Assembly (NCBI RefSeq): GCF_037996765.1
Contig: NZ_JBBNAD010000006.1
Location: 62,001 to 126,000, forward strand
Reading direction: 5' to 3'
Length of the DNA stretch: 64,000 nucleotides
Source: Bdellovibrio sp. GT3
GTDB taxonomy: Bacteria > Bdellovibrionota > Bdellovibrionia > Bdellovibrionales > Bdellovibrionaceae
The notes below the pieces were generated by a model. The model made no database searches. It saw nothing but the letters and a program-made list of their open reading frames with translations, and was not told the DNA's origin. Shown here piece after piece: positions 56,012 to 64,000 of this stretch; position 1 is the first letter of the stretch; every line of letters starts with the position of its first letter. Both the position numbers and the translations under genes were made by a program.

Positions 56012-56926
56012 CTAACTTTCCTTCTCACTGATATGAAGACCTGCTGAAACTGTGCGGTTGGAGGCAATCACATTCACCTTCACTTCCTGGCAATGTCTTT
56101 CAATCACTTCGGACTGATTCTTATCGGTCACTACAAACATCACATCGGCGCCCAAAGCGCCACAGCCCTTCGCCGCTTTCACTCCCGGTAGTGCACGCAG
56201 CCCTTCCAAAAGTTTCAACGTGGGCTCACAAGTAAAATTCAAATCTTTCAATGCCTGGGCATAAGCCTTCACACCACTGATCAACTCTGCCGAGTTCACA
56301 GCAGCGAAAGATTCATGCACCTGATAAGCGGCTTTCTCTAAAGCCGACGAATCGAACTCTTTTAAAGTCTTCAGATGTTCGTGGGTCGCCACTTTATTGC
56401 CCGTGTGGATCAGATAAAAATCCAGATCCTCAAAAGGCCAGTTTGTGACTGACAATAAACCTTTGCGCTTTTCAAAGAATGTCAGGTTGCCCTTCATCTG
56501 CGCGATCAGGTCAGTGCCACTTGGCGGAGCCCCTTCGCCATTCCAGGCATACTTCAAATACACAGACAGAAGATGCTTGAAATCAAACTGAGCTTCCATC
56601 CCGATTTGATGGGATTCACGGTGCATCCAAAAAGCATAAGCCCCCAGGAATTGCGCCGTCGAGGCACCAAAGCCACCGACTTTATAGGGATCTTCAAATT
56701 TCAAATTAATGTTTTTAAAGTACTGCGCATGATCGAGTACAAATTTTCCAGCCGGAGATTCAGGGTGAATACTTCCCAAGCCCGGCGTGCTTTGATTTTC
56801 ATCGGCCTTGACTGCCGTGACCACAAAGCAAGGCTTCGACAGCACGAACAAGGCCGGTCCGCCGTGGAGGGCCAGATATTCGCCCACCAAAAAAGTCTTA
56901 CCAGGAATCGTGCACGTCAAAGCCAA
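56012..56926 (-). CDS. Phosphomevalonate kinase (GHMP family)
   Basis: 304 aa. Phosphorylates 5-phosphomevalonate. It begins with CTIPGKTFLVGEYLALHGGP, the GHMP N-terminal motif in the form found in phosphomevalonate kinases, and has VGGFGASTAQFLGAY and GEGAPPSGTDLIAQM. A C-terminal AAKGCGALGADVMFVV matches motif 3 of the superfamily. The gene between mvaA and mvaD is the expected place. SD and spacing (12 bp after mvaA) fit an operon gene. Confidence 0.83.
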   Translation of the reverse strand: MALTCTIPGKTFLVGEYLALHGGPALFVLSKPCFVVTAVKADENQSTPGLGSIHPESPAGKFVLDHAQYFKNINLKFEDPYKVGGFGASTAQFLGAYAFWMHRESHQIGMEAQFDFKHLLSVYLKYAWNGEGAPPSGTDLIAQMKGNLTFFEKRKGLLSVTNWPFEDLDFYLIHTGNKVATHEHLKTLKEFDSSALEKAAYQVHESFAAVNSAELISGVKAYAQALKDLNFTCEPTLKLLEGLRALPGVKAAKGCGALGADVMFVVTDKNQSEVIERHCQEVKVNVIASNRTVSAGLHISEKES

Positions 56927-56938
56927 GTTGAACTCCTC

Positions 56939-58249
56939 TTAGTGAGGACGCTGAGTCGAGCTGGAAGCCTGACCCGCACGAAGCTCTTTTAGAACTTCAA
57001 TCGCATTGCTAAGGGAAATACGCTTACGAATAGTCAAAATCTCTTCCAGCTTCTTTTGTACCGCCGGGATCTCACGCTCTTCAGCGCCCGCTCCCAGTGC
57101 CAGGTTTTTAGTATGAAGCTTCATGTGGCCTTCGATAATACCGACAGTCGTCAGAGCTTTCAGAGCCCCCAGGTTTTGAACCAATCCCACTGCCGCAATC
57201 ACGCGCGAAAGCTCGTTTGCGGATTGAGTGCCCAACATTTTCATACACATCATCGCCGTTGGATGCAGAGTGGTCACACCACCCACAGTTCCAACCACTA
57301 ATGGTGCTTCAAACACACCGGTCAGGCCGCCGTTTTCACGGTACCATTTGGTGATGGAGCGATACTGACCATCACGGCAAGCGTAAGCATGAATGCCCGC
57401 TTCCACCGCACGCCAATCGTTTCCTGTCGCCACCAAAACCGGATCGATACCATTCAGCACACCTTTGTTGTTGGTGGCAGCACGGTATGGGTCCATTTGT
57501 GCGAACAAAGAAGCTTCTTCGATTTTTTCGGCCAAAGCCGGATCAATGTCATTAATACGAACCACAGCGCGAGTGACTTTTGTATCCACTAGATTGGACA
57601 GGATACACATCGTCACTTTTTCGCCTGTGAATTGTTCGATCGGCTCTTTCAGGTATTCACACACCTGATTCATGATGTTCGCGCCCATGGCATCGCAAGG
57701 ATCCATCAAAACGTGAACCACAGCCATGTCAGTGCCATCACCACGAGGTACACGGCGCACTTGAATATCACGAACACCACCACCGCGACGAACCAGGCCA
57801 AAAGCCACTTCGCGGTTGGAGATTTCGATCATGTAGTTTTTTTGAGCCAGAAGTTGTTTTTCAAAAACCGCAAAGTCTTTCACTTTGGCGATTTGAATTT
57901 GACCGATGATTTCACTGCCCACCACTTCAGTTGTGATAGAGCCGGATTCACGGATCCATTTTGCAGATTTACAAACAGCTGCCACGATGGAAGTTTCTTC
58001 CACCGCCATTGGAATAGCGAAGTCTTTGCCATCGATACGGAAATTAGTGGCAACGCCCAAAGGCATTTGAAAATAACCGATAACATTTTCGATGAACTTT
58101 TCACCCAAAGTCGTGTCACGCAGACCACCCTTTGCCAGGTAATCGACGTCCGCTTGTTGCAAAGCACCCACCTCAACCAAAGAATCCAAACGTTCCTGGC
58201 GAGTCAGTTTTGAGAAACCTTTAAAGATCTCTTGCAGTTGTTTTTTCAT
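56939..58249 (-). CDS. mvaA: Hydroxymethylglutaryl-CoA reductase, class II
   Basis: 436 aa. Reduces HMG-CoA to mevalonate. The length and motifs fit the bacterial class II form: PMAVEETSIVAAVCKSAKW with the catalytic Glu, DPCDAMGANIMNQV, and EGHMKLHTKN with the catalytic His. It has no membrane domain. It overlaps fni by 4 bp. HMG-CoA synthase is not in the window, so the substrate must come from a gene elsewhere. Confidence 0.95.
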   Translation of the reverse strand: MKKQLQEIFKGFSKLTRQERLDSLVEVGALQQADVDYLAKGGLRDTTLGEKFIENVIGYFQMPLGVATNFRIDGKDFAIPMAVEETSIVAAVCKSAKWIRESGSITTEVVGSEIIGQIQIAKVKDFAVFEKQLLAQKNYMIEISNREVAFGLVRRGGGVRDIQVRRVPRGDGTDMAVVHVLMDPCDAMGANIMNQVCEYLKEPIEQFTGEKVTMCILSNLVDTKVTRAVVRINDIDPALAEKIEEASLFAQMDPYRAATNNKGVLNGIDPVLVATGNDWRAVEAGIHAYACRDGQYRSITKWYRENGGLTGVFEAPLVVGTVGGVTTLHPTAMMCMKMLGTQSANELSRVIAAVGLVQNLGALKALTTVGIIEGHMKLHTKNLALGAGAEEREIPAVQKKLEEILTIRKRISLSNAIEVLKELRAGQASSSTQRPH

Positions 58250-59289
58250 CGAACCACCTTCTTATCTGCCAGCTCAGCCAAGTTTCCGCTGCCTGTGCAG
58301 AATAGTGCGATTTTAAGTTCAGTTTCCAAACGATTCAGTAAGTTCTCCAGAGCATCGTCGCCTTGCAAAGCCGCTTCTAAAAACGGTTTTGCAATTCCGA
58401 CCTTTTTCGCTCCTAAGGCACATAGTTTAGCCACATCAAGGCCCGTACGCACGCCGCCCGATGCCCAAACTTCATAAGTGACGCCAGCCGCCTTAGCATT
58501 GCGTAAAGACTCTACCGTGCTGATGCCCCAGTTCGCGAAAGTTTGCGCCACTTGGTAAAGCATCGTGGTCTCTTCAGAGCGATAACCTTCAACACGTCCC
58601 CAGTGAGTTCCGCCCTTACCAGCCACGTCGACCGCGGCAATGCCGGTGCCTTCAAGGCGCTTCAGCGTACTCACAGAAAACCCACAGCCAACTTCCTTCA
58701 CTATCACCGGAACTTCTGCGAATTTCACGAGGTTTTCAATAGCTTGTAAGGAGTTCTTAAACTCTGTGGTGCCTTCGGGCTGCAAAGCTTCTTGCAGAGG
58801 GTTAACATGGACAAACAAAGCCACCGCTTCGGTCGCATTCACCAAGCGGCGAATGTCATCCAACGGGGTTTTGATCAATTGAGCAATACCAATATTTCCC
58901 AGGAGGCGGGCTTTGGGTGCAGCTTTACGCACCAGAGTCCACTCCTCGGCAGCATTGGTATCATTCAATTCACGACGTTGAGAGCCCACACCCATCAAAA
59001 TCTGACGGCGATCGCTTAAACGAGCCAGGGCCTGATTGATTTCACGACCGTGCTCATGACCCGCGGTCATGGAAGAAATAAAAATGGGAGAAGAAAGAGA
59101 GAAAGACTGTTTGGAAAAAGAAAAAGAGGTCGAAATATCGACCTCTTTAAAATTCAAGTCAGGCAAAGCCTCATGAACTAATTCGATCGAATCCAATCCC
59201 GTTTGCCCTTCAGTCTGAGACCTTGGGTCCAGCGCGATCCTGATATGGTCGCGCTTTCGATTTTCAAACTGCGTATTGGATTCGCTCAT
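58246..59289 (-). CDS. fni: Type 2 isopentenyl-diphosphate isomerase (FMN)
   Basis: 347 aa. Interconverts IPP and DMAPP using FMN and NADPH. It has the N-terminal RKRDHIRIALD, the FMN-binding ISSMTAGHEHGREINQALA, AAVDVAGKGGTHWG and the C-terminal WASGGVRTGLDVAKLCALGA. An AAGGAG SD lies 8 nt upstream of the ATG. It starts 26 bp after rplT with no terminator between, so the mevalonate operon is probably transcribed with rpmI-rplT. Confidence 0.95.
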   Translation of the reverse strand: MSESNTQFENRKRDHIRIALDPRSQTEGQTGLDSIELVHEALPDLNFKEVDISTSFSFSKQSFSLSSPIFISSMTAGHEHGREINQALARLSDRRQILMGVGSQRRELNDTNAAEEWTLVRKAAPKARLLGNIGIAQLIKTPLDDIRRLVNATEAVALFVHVNPLQEALQPEGTTEFKNSLQAIENLVKFAEVPVIVKEVGCGFSVSTLKRLEGTGIAAVDVAGKGGTHWGRVEGYRSEETTMLYQVAQTFANWGISTVESLRNAKAAGVTYEVWASGGVRTGLDVAKLCALGAKKVGIAKPFLEAALQGDDALENLLNRLETELKIALFCTGSGNLAELADKKVVR

Positions 59290-59315
59290 TGCCGTTGCTC
59301 CTTATGAGCTTCGAC

Positions 59316-59663
59316 TTATTTCAAAGCGTGTTTGCAAAGTGCTGCGAAACCCGCTGCATCAGTGATAGCCAAGTTAGCCATAACTTTACGGTCTACTTGG
59401 ATGCCAGCTTTAATCAAGCCACCGATCAAACGAGAGTACGTAGTACCATTCAAACGAGCAGCTGCATTGATACGTTGATTCCACAAAGTGCGGAAGTTAC
59501 GTTTTTTAGCTTTACGATCGCGGTAAGCGAAAGCCATACCACGGTCATTTTTCTCTACCGCGTGGATGTACGCGCGAGAACCAGCGCTGTAGTAACCTTT
59601 TGCTCTTTTAAGAACTTTTTTGTGACGAGCACGATTTGTTTTACCAGATTTTACACGAGCCAT
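59316..59663 (-). CDS. rplT: 50S ribosomal protein L20
   Basis: 115 aa, matching L20 throughout: MARVKSGKTNRARHKKVLK, AKGYYSAGSRAYIHAVEKN, DRKAKKRNFRTLWNQRINAA and a C-terminal LIGGLIKAGIQVDRKVMANLA. It binds 23S rRNA and helps assemble the large subunit; in other bacteria it represses its own operon. It follows rpmI by 76 bp. Instead of pheS, the mevalonate gene fni comes next. Confidence 0.98.
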   Translation of the reverse strand: MARVKSGKTNRARHKKVLKRAKGYYSAGSRAYIHAVEKNDRGMAFAYRDRKAKKRNFRTLWNQRINAAARLNGTTYSRLIGGLIKAGIQVDRKVMANLAITDAAGFAALCKHALK

Positions 59664-59739
59664 TTTGAACCTCTGTTTAGATCTCTACTGCCAATTTGTA
59701 CGGCTTAAGAGAGAAAATTTATTTATTAACTTAAAAACC

Positions 59740-59931
59740 TTAGAATACTAGGCAGCGACGTGCTTGAAGCATGTTCGCGTCTTCTACGTAAGATGTTTTA
59801 CCAAGTTGTCTTTTTGTTTTTGAGCTCATGTGAGAGTTCAAGTGACGCATACGAGTGCTTTTTTTCTTAACTTTGCCGCTCGCAGTAACTTTCATGCGTT
59901 TTTTAGCGCCTGAGTGAGTACGCATTTTCAT
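59740..59931 (-). CDS. rpmI: 50S ribosomal protein L35
   Basis: 63 aa: MKMRTHSGAKKRMKVTASGK, VKKKSTRMRHLNSHMSSKTK and a typical C-terminus. AAGGG precedes the ATG. infC, which nearly always lies just upstream of rpmI, is absent; the 140-bp region upstream holds the promoter and a GC-rich segment (59955-59985) that could fold, then the terminator of the next gene. Confidence 0.98.
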   Translation of the reverse strand: MKMRTHSGAKKRMKVTASGKVKKKSTRMRHLNSHMSSKTKRQLGKTSYVEDANMLQARRCLVF

Positions 59932-60071
59932 AGGTATTCCCTTGTCTCCGATAAGGCGTTCCTCCCGATGGGGAAGACTCTTAGTAGTGCCCTAGTCAGT
60001 CATAAATACGGACTCATGGTTTTAGGTCGAATACTGTGGAAATGCAAGCATTTTAACAGGCTTGTAAAACG

Positions 60072-60096
60072 AAAAAAGGACGCTTGGGCGTCCTTT
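60072..60096 (-). terminator. Intrinsic terminator after DUF3443 gene
   Basis: A 9-bp perfect stem AAAGGACGC/GCGTCCTTT with a 4-nt loop, followed by six T on the minus strand. It ends the DUF2844-DUF3443 transcript and separates it from rpmI. Confidence 0.85.
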
Positions 60097-60120
60097 GGAT
60101 ATATTAATGATTTTAGGTAG

Positions 60121-61422
60121 TTAGAAAGCCCAGAAGGGTCCTGAAACCGTAGTTCCGCTAGGATTTCCGGTAGTACGATTGATGACTGCCGACTTCCCGT
60201 AGATCCCAACATAGACCGACCGGCCTAGGAAAAACGGCAGCCCCCAATCAAAGGGGTCTCCATTTAGATCCGACGAGTCAAAGGCGATATTGCGGTAAAC
60301 CATGCTGTATGGCTCTGACGAAGCCAACGTGACCATATTACCGACCTCAAAAGATACCACTTTCGTGGTTGCGCCCGACTTCATCGTTGCTGAAATGTTG
60401 ATTAAGGATGCCGGGCAATAAAAACCCGAATCTCCGGAACACAGAGCTGGATACCCACCAGATTGTTGTGGAAATCCGTTAAAGTTAGTTCCGCTATCAA
60501 TGAATGAGTAATCGTATGTATTCCCATTGTACTCTGTAGCGAAAGTCGCATCATGGTCCTGAGCGAAAACAGTCAGGTCTGTCCCTGAATTATTCGCATC
60601 CGTACCGATACCTAATATAAGATATCCGTAGGCCGCACCAGCTCCTACTAGAGGCACATCAGGCAACATCATCACAAGTCCATTATTATGTGATACAAGC
60701 TTTGCAACAGGGTTTACGATTTGATCTGCGGCAGGAACTGGAACCTCAATGCAGTCATCTGTAGTAGACTTGCACCCCCAGTATTTATTCGGCAAGGTCG
60801 CGGGGACCCCGGAAGTACACCCATTTTGTCCGACAGTGCCAAACCCAACACTGCAATCTTCAACAAAAGACCCTACGCCAATTATGCCGTTAAAACCAGC
60901 CACATCAGGACCTGAATCAGGGTTGCTAGCGCATTTTGTTTTTTCTGAATAGTCAGAATCCAGGGTTACAATAGAAACCGAACCATCAGTTTTAATATTT
61001 CCTAACTTCACATCAGCTTTTACAACCTGCCCCCAATGCCCGGAACCATCGAGATATCGCGTGCAGTTTGCAATCCCTCGTGTGGAATCACCCGAGTATG
61101 TCACCTGATCCAACGGAACCGTGATTAGTGATTTAAAAATCTTCAAACCATAACTACCCGTGTCCACCAGAATGTTATCGATAGTTTGGCACTGTGAAGT
61201 TCCGGGTTTGCAGATCGTAACGCTGATACACGGCTCATTCACATAGCCATGCACCCCGCAAGCCCCAACGGACAATGGAACTACGTTATCACCAGTAAGA
61301 TTTGTAGGAAAGTAAACGGAAGGCTTACGAGTACTACCGCCACCACCTTCCGAGCATCCAAGCTGGTTCATGCCGACAACAAGTCCACTCAATAAAATTA
61401 AAGCCGCTTTGATTTTATTCAT
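60121..61422 (-). CDS. DUF3443 family lipoprotein (aspartic-protease-like motifs)
   Basis: 433 aa. The signal peptide ends in a lipobox-like NQLGC (Cys23) followed by a Ser/Gly linker. The DUF3443 pattern is clear: EPCISVTICKPGTSQCQTID, then NILVDTGSYGLKIFKS and later DYSFIDSGTNFNGF. The VDTGS and IDSGT elements lie in the same order as the two catalytic motifs of pepsin-type proteases, although activity in this family is not established to my knowledge. Many cysteines suggest disulphides. It overlaps the DUF2844 gene by 8 bp, the usual partner. Confidence 0.82.
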   Translation of the reverse strand: MNKIKAALILLSGLVVGMNQLGCSEGGGGSTRKPSVYFPTNLTGDNVVPLSVGACGVHGYVNEPCISVTICKPGTSQCQTIDNILVDTGSYGLKIFKSLITVPLDQVTYSGDSTRGIANCTRYLDGSGHWGQVVKADVKLGNIKTDGSVSIVTLDSDYSEKTKCASNPDSGPDVAGFNGIIGVGSFVEDCSVGFGTVGQNGCTSGVPATLPNKYWGCKSTTDDCIEVPVPAADQIVNPVAKLVSHNNGLVMMLPDVPLVGAGAAYGYLILGIGTDANNSGTDLTVFAQDHDATFATEYNGNTYDYSFIDSGTNFNGFPQQSGGYPALCSGDSGFYCPASLINISATMKSGATTKVVSFEVGNMVTLASSEPYSMVYRNIAFDSSDLNGDPFDWGLPFFLGRSVYVGIYGKSAVINRTTGNPSGTTVSGPFWAF

Positions 61423-61882
61423 TGTAGTTGATGTCCTTTAAATCAAAGCCCTGCGGCAAGCTTGCTGGAATGTAAGCACGCCCTCGCTGATCTGTCTGGC
61501 GACTGGATCCCTCGACGACGATGTTATCCGTCTTGATTTTCAAAGTCTTACGACCATACACACGGCCGCGCGCCGCAATCTTATCCTTGTACTCCGGCAA
61601 ATAAGTGCCTAACAATTCCTCAAGAGGTGGCAAACTTGTGCCCTTCCAGGAAATTGCAAAGACCACCCCTGCGGAGTTCACGTATTGACGAATTTTAAGG
61701 TCGCCTGATTCAGTTTCACTGATCGTATAAGTCGTACCTGCAGAAGTTGCTTTTTTGGATTGTGCAGATTTGGAAGTGGATGAGGAGCCCGAGACCAATT
61801 GGTCCCCGAGTGCGGCACTGGCAGGCATAGAAGTGAACAAGTACATCGCCCCCAAAAGAAGGCCACAAATCTGATGTTTCAT
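61415..61882 (-). CDS. DUF2844 family secreted protein
   Basis: 155 aa from ATG 61882, chosen because GGGAG lies 5 nt upstream; an in-frame GTG at 61894 has no SD. A signal peptide (MKHQICGLLLGAMYLFTSMPASA) precedes ALGDQLV, a Ser/Lys-rich stretch and the DUF2844 core with VNSAGVVFAISWKGTSLPPL and a C-terminal region. In other proteobacteria DUF2844 and DUF3443 are encoded side by side, as here. Function unknown. Confidence 0.8.
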   Translation of the reverse strand: MKHQICGLLLGAMYLFTSMPASAALGDQLVSGSSSTSKSAQSKKATSAGTTYTISETESGDLKIRQYVNSAGVVFAISWKGTSLPPLEELLGTYLPEYKDKIAARGRVYGRKTLKIKTDNIVVEGSSRQTDQRGRAYIPASLPQGFDLKDINYNE

Positions 61883-62071
61883 GAGGGCTCCCACTGATAG
61901 TATTTTCGGTTTAATTCAGCGAATTCGTAAGTGAAAAACGGCTTTTTTGTTATTCGTTTCCCATAACATGACAACCCTTTCCCAAGACGGGATTTGCTTA
62001 GGTTTTGTCGATCTTCTTGGCCCTGTGCATTTGACTAGAACTCACCCACGCAGCCCTGTACCATTCTCAAT

Positions 62072-63100
62072 ATGAAACATTTTGAGACGCTTTCAAATCT
62101 CCGTGCTTATGAAGTTCATAACTTTCAAATTGAGACTTTGCAGATTCGCAGTGAAGTTCTTAAGAACAATCCACTGAATGATTCCGCAGTCCGCTTCAAT
62201 CCTTTGTTATTACCAAAAAACAACGGACCTTGGCCAGTTGTCTTGGTGCTGGGGGGCTTCAGCGGCAATGCGCCTTTTTATTTCAATCCCAAGTTCAATG
62301 AACAAAACACAATTCAAGTGATTGATCAGGCCTGCACCCGTGGCGAAGCACCTGAGGCTCTGTATGTTTTCGTGGATGCACTCACCACCTGGGGTGGCTC
62401 GCAATTTTTGAACTCGTCAGCCGTGGGGAACTATGAAGACTACATCATGACGGAACTTGTTCCGGCACTTTCACACTACTCTGTTTCAAAAAATCCTGCC
62501 GACTGGTGTGTGATGGGAGGCTCCAGTGGCGGCTATGGTGCACTTCATTTATCAAGTAAGTATCCTGATGTGTTTGGTTTGTGCGCCGCTATCGCTCCGG
62601 ATTCATTTTTTGATGCGAGCATCATCAATGATCTTTATCAGGCCCTGCCCGTGTGGGAAAAATACGGACAATCGGGATTGCGAGTTCTGGAAGAACTTCG
62701 CAGCGGCAAGCTTACCAAGTTTCGCAATTGGCATTCATTACTGAACGCCTTTGGGATGTCAGCGTGTTATTCACCGAAAGGCTCCTCAGGTGACTTTCAT
62801 TATCCGCTGGATCCGCGCACAGGAAATAAAAATATTGAAATTTGGCAGCAGTGGCTTGAAAAAGATCCTGTTCACTTTTTGTCAAAACGTCTGACCGAGG
62901 TTCGTAAACTTGATGGCCTCTATCTGGATGTTGGCACAAAGGACAACTTCCATTTGCAGTATGGGGCTCGCCAGATTTCTAATTTACTGAAAGAAAACAG
63001 CGTGCCTCATGATTATGTCGAATTTGATGGAAATCACTTCGACATCGGGGATCGCCGACCGGAAGTCTGGAAATGGTTAACGACATTCTGGCGGAAATAA
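62072..63100 (+). CDS. Esterase-D-like alpha/beta hydrolase
   Basis: 342 aa, no signal peptide. The nucleophile elbow is GGSSGGYGALHLS with Ser152. WPVVLVLGGFSGNAPF resembles the oxyanion-hole region, and FDGNHFDIGDRRPEVW supplies the catalytic His322. The overall pattern matches the putative esterase (enterochelin-esterase/EstD) family. The substrate cannot be told. The ATG has no strong SD. A CoA-transferase gene follows 15 bp after its stop on the same strand. Confidence 0.8.
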   Translation: MKHFETLSNLRAYEVHNFQIETLQIRSEVLKNNPLNDSAVRFNPLLLPKNNGPWPVVLVLGGFSGNAPFYFNPKFNEQNTIQVIDQACTRGEAPEALYVFVDALTTWGGSQFLNSSAVGNYEDYIMTELVPALSHYSVSKNPADWCVMGGSSGGYGALHLSSKYPDVFGLCAAIAPDSFFDASIINDLYQALPVWEKYGQSGLRVLEELRSGKLTKFRNWHSLLNAFGMSACYSPKGSSGDFHYPLDPRTGNKNIEIWQQWLEKDPVHFLSKRLTEVRKLDGLYLDVGTKDNFHLQYGARQISNLLKENSVPHDYVEFDGNHFDIGDRRPEVWKWLTTFWRK

Positions 63101-63115
63101 ACGACTGAGGGATTT

Positions 63116-64000
63116 ATGCACCACGACCGCATCGCCGAAAGATTTCGTAGTAAAATTACTTCCGCTGAAAACGCTGCGGAGTTAATCAAAGACGGAATGG
63201 TCGTGGGAGCCAGTGGATTCACAAAGGCTGGCGACCCCAAAGCCACCTTGAAAGCTTTTGCAGCAAAGGCGCAAAAGAATCCACTAAAAATCAATCTGAT
63301 GACCGGTGCTTCCTTAGGCCATAATCTGGATGGATTGCTGGCTGAAGCCAACGCTATTTCCCGTCGCATGCCATTCCAAGCTGACTCCTTGTTGCGCAAA
63401 AAAATCAACAACGGCGAAGTCATGTTCACCGATCCACATTTGGGTGAAACAGCAGAGCTGTTGGCCTACGGTTTTTTACCGGCCGTGGATATCGCCGTCA
63501 TTGAAGTCGCTGCCATTTATGATGACGGCACTGTGCTCCCGACAACTTCTGTCGGCAACAATCTAACCTATGCCCGTCATGCGAAGAAAATTATCCTGGA
63601 AGTGAATACCACCATTCCACTCGAGATCCGTGGCTTCCATGATATTTTTGCGACAGGTTTATCCCCCCAGCGCCAAATCATCCCGGTCACTGAAGCTAAC
63701 ACGCGCATTGGAACAGAAACTATGCCCATGGATCCGGATAAGATCGTCGCCGTAGTGGTGTCGGATCTTAAGGACAGCCCCATAGAGCTAAGCTCAGTGG
63801 ATGATAAAACCCAGGCGATTTCCAACCACCTCATGGATTTCTTTGGCAACGAAGTCAAGAAAGGCCGCCTGACTTCTCAATTGCCACCTCTGCAAACAGG
63901 CATTGGAAATATCGCCAATGCCGTCTTCAGTGGATTTAAAAATGGCCCCTTCGAAAACTTGCAAATGTATTCAGAGGTTTTACAGGACAGCACATTTGAA
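63116..64000 (+). CDS. Acetyl-CoA hydrolase/transferase family protein (3' partial)
   Basis: 295 codons to the window edge, no stop reached. ATG 63116 follows GAGGG. It begins HDRIAERFRSKITSAENAAE and has GMVVGASGFTKAGDPKA, MTGASLGHNLDGLLA, FTDPHLGETAELLAYGFLPA and LQTGIGNIANAV, all as in succinate/acetate CoA-transferases of the AarC/Cat1 type. The candidate catalytic Glu287 lies in MYSEVLQDS. It probably moves CoA between acetate or propionate and succinate; the exact pair is not certain. Confidence 0.9.
   Translation, partial: MHHDRIAERFRSKITSAENAAELIKDGMVVGASGFTKAGDPKATLKAFAAKAQKNPLKINLMTGASLGHNLDGLLAEANAISRRMPFQADSLLRKKINNGEVMFTDPHLGETAELLAYGFLPAVDIAVIEVAAIYDDGTVLPTTSVGNNLTYARHAKKIILEVNTTIPLEIRGFHDIFATGLSPQRQIIPVTEANTRIGTETMPMDPDKIVAVVVSDLKDSPIELSSVDDKTQAISNHLMDFFGNEVKKGRLTSQLPPLQTGIGNIANAVFSGFKNGPFENLQMYSEVLQDSTFE

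Overview
The window looks like chromosomal DNA of a Gram-negative predatory-type delta-like proteobacterium, most likely Bdellovibrio or a close relative. This is inferred from gene content and from memory of the lineage, not from a database search. Pointers are a complete lower mevalonate pathway in a bacterium that also carries kdsA (LPS core) and secDF-yajC, many secreted or lipidated trypsin-like and cysteine-rich proteins, multi-domain hybrid histidine kinases, and dense strand switching with very short intergenic gaps. Base composition is close to half G+C. I found no rRNA, tRNA, CRISPR array, transposase or phage genes. No gene-free stretch exceeds about 260 bases. The three largest gaps (15626-15853, 40459-40712, 48293-48526) hold only upstream regions of flanking genes as far as I can see.

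Layout. 1-2719: 3' part of a transglutaminase/TPR protein. 2733-4889: copper ATPase. 4957-7955: DUF366-queC-recJ block. 8015-13294: secF-secD-yajC, then tgt and queA, all on the minus strand; with queC this gives three queuosine genes within 8 kb. 13412-15625: small secreted or unknown proteins. 15854-21916: a pilin-like operon (three proteins with prepilin-type N-termini, an EF-hand protein, a repeat protein). 21969-30044: three different membrane proteins with aminopropyltransferase-like C-terminal domains, together with an HTTM/gamma-carboxylase-like protein. 30079-30933: kdsA. 31044-42185: two trypsin-like lipoproteins flank a five-gene signalling operon headed by an 1831-residue soluble poly-HAMP hybrid kinase, with a 124-aa secreted protein beside the second protease. 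42294-43629: convergent surface-repeat protein and YoaK-family protein.

43688-48292 carries pheS-pheT-ihfA-merR and 59316-59931 carries rplT-rpmI, all on the minus strand. In many bacteria these form one cluster. Here they are separated by about 11 kb holding the mevalonate operon (fni-mvaA-phosphomevalonate kinase-mvaD-mevalonate kinase), a lytic-transglycosylase-like lipoprotein, an AlkD-like protein, two paralogous proteins with CWGGWKKG motifs, two RNA methyltransferases and a coiled-coil secreted protein. The mevalonate genes directly follow rplT and probably share its transcript. 60121-61882 is a DUF2844/DUF3443 pair. 62072-64000 holds an esterase and the start of a CoA-transferase.

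The most unusual items are the membrane aminopropyltransferase-like trio lacking the usual catalytic aspartate, the poly-HAMP operon with its dimeric 552-bp duplication, the CWGGWKKG protein family, and a two-hairpin repeat element found upstream of yajC and ihfA whose second hairpin covaries.
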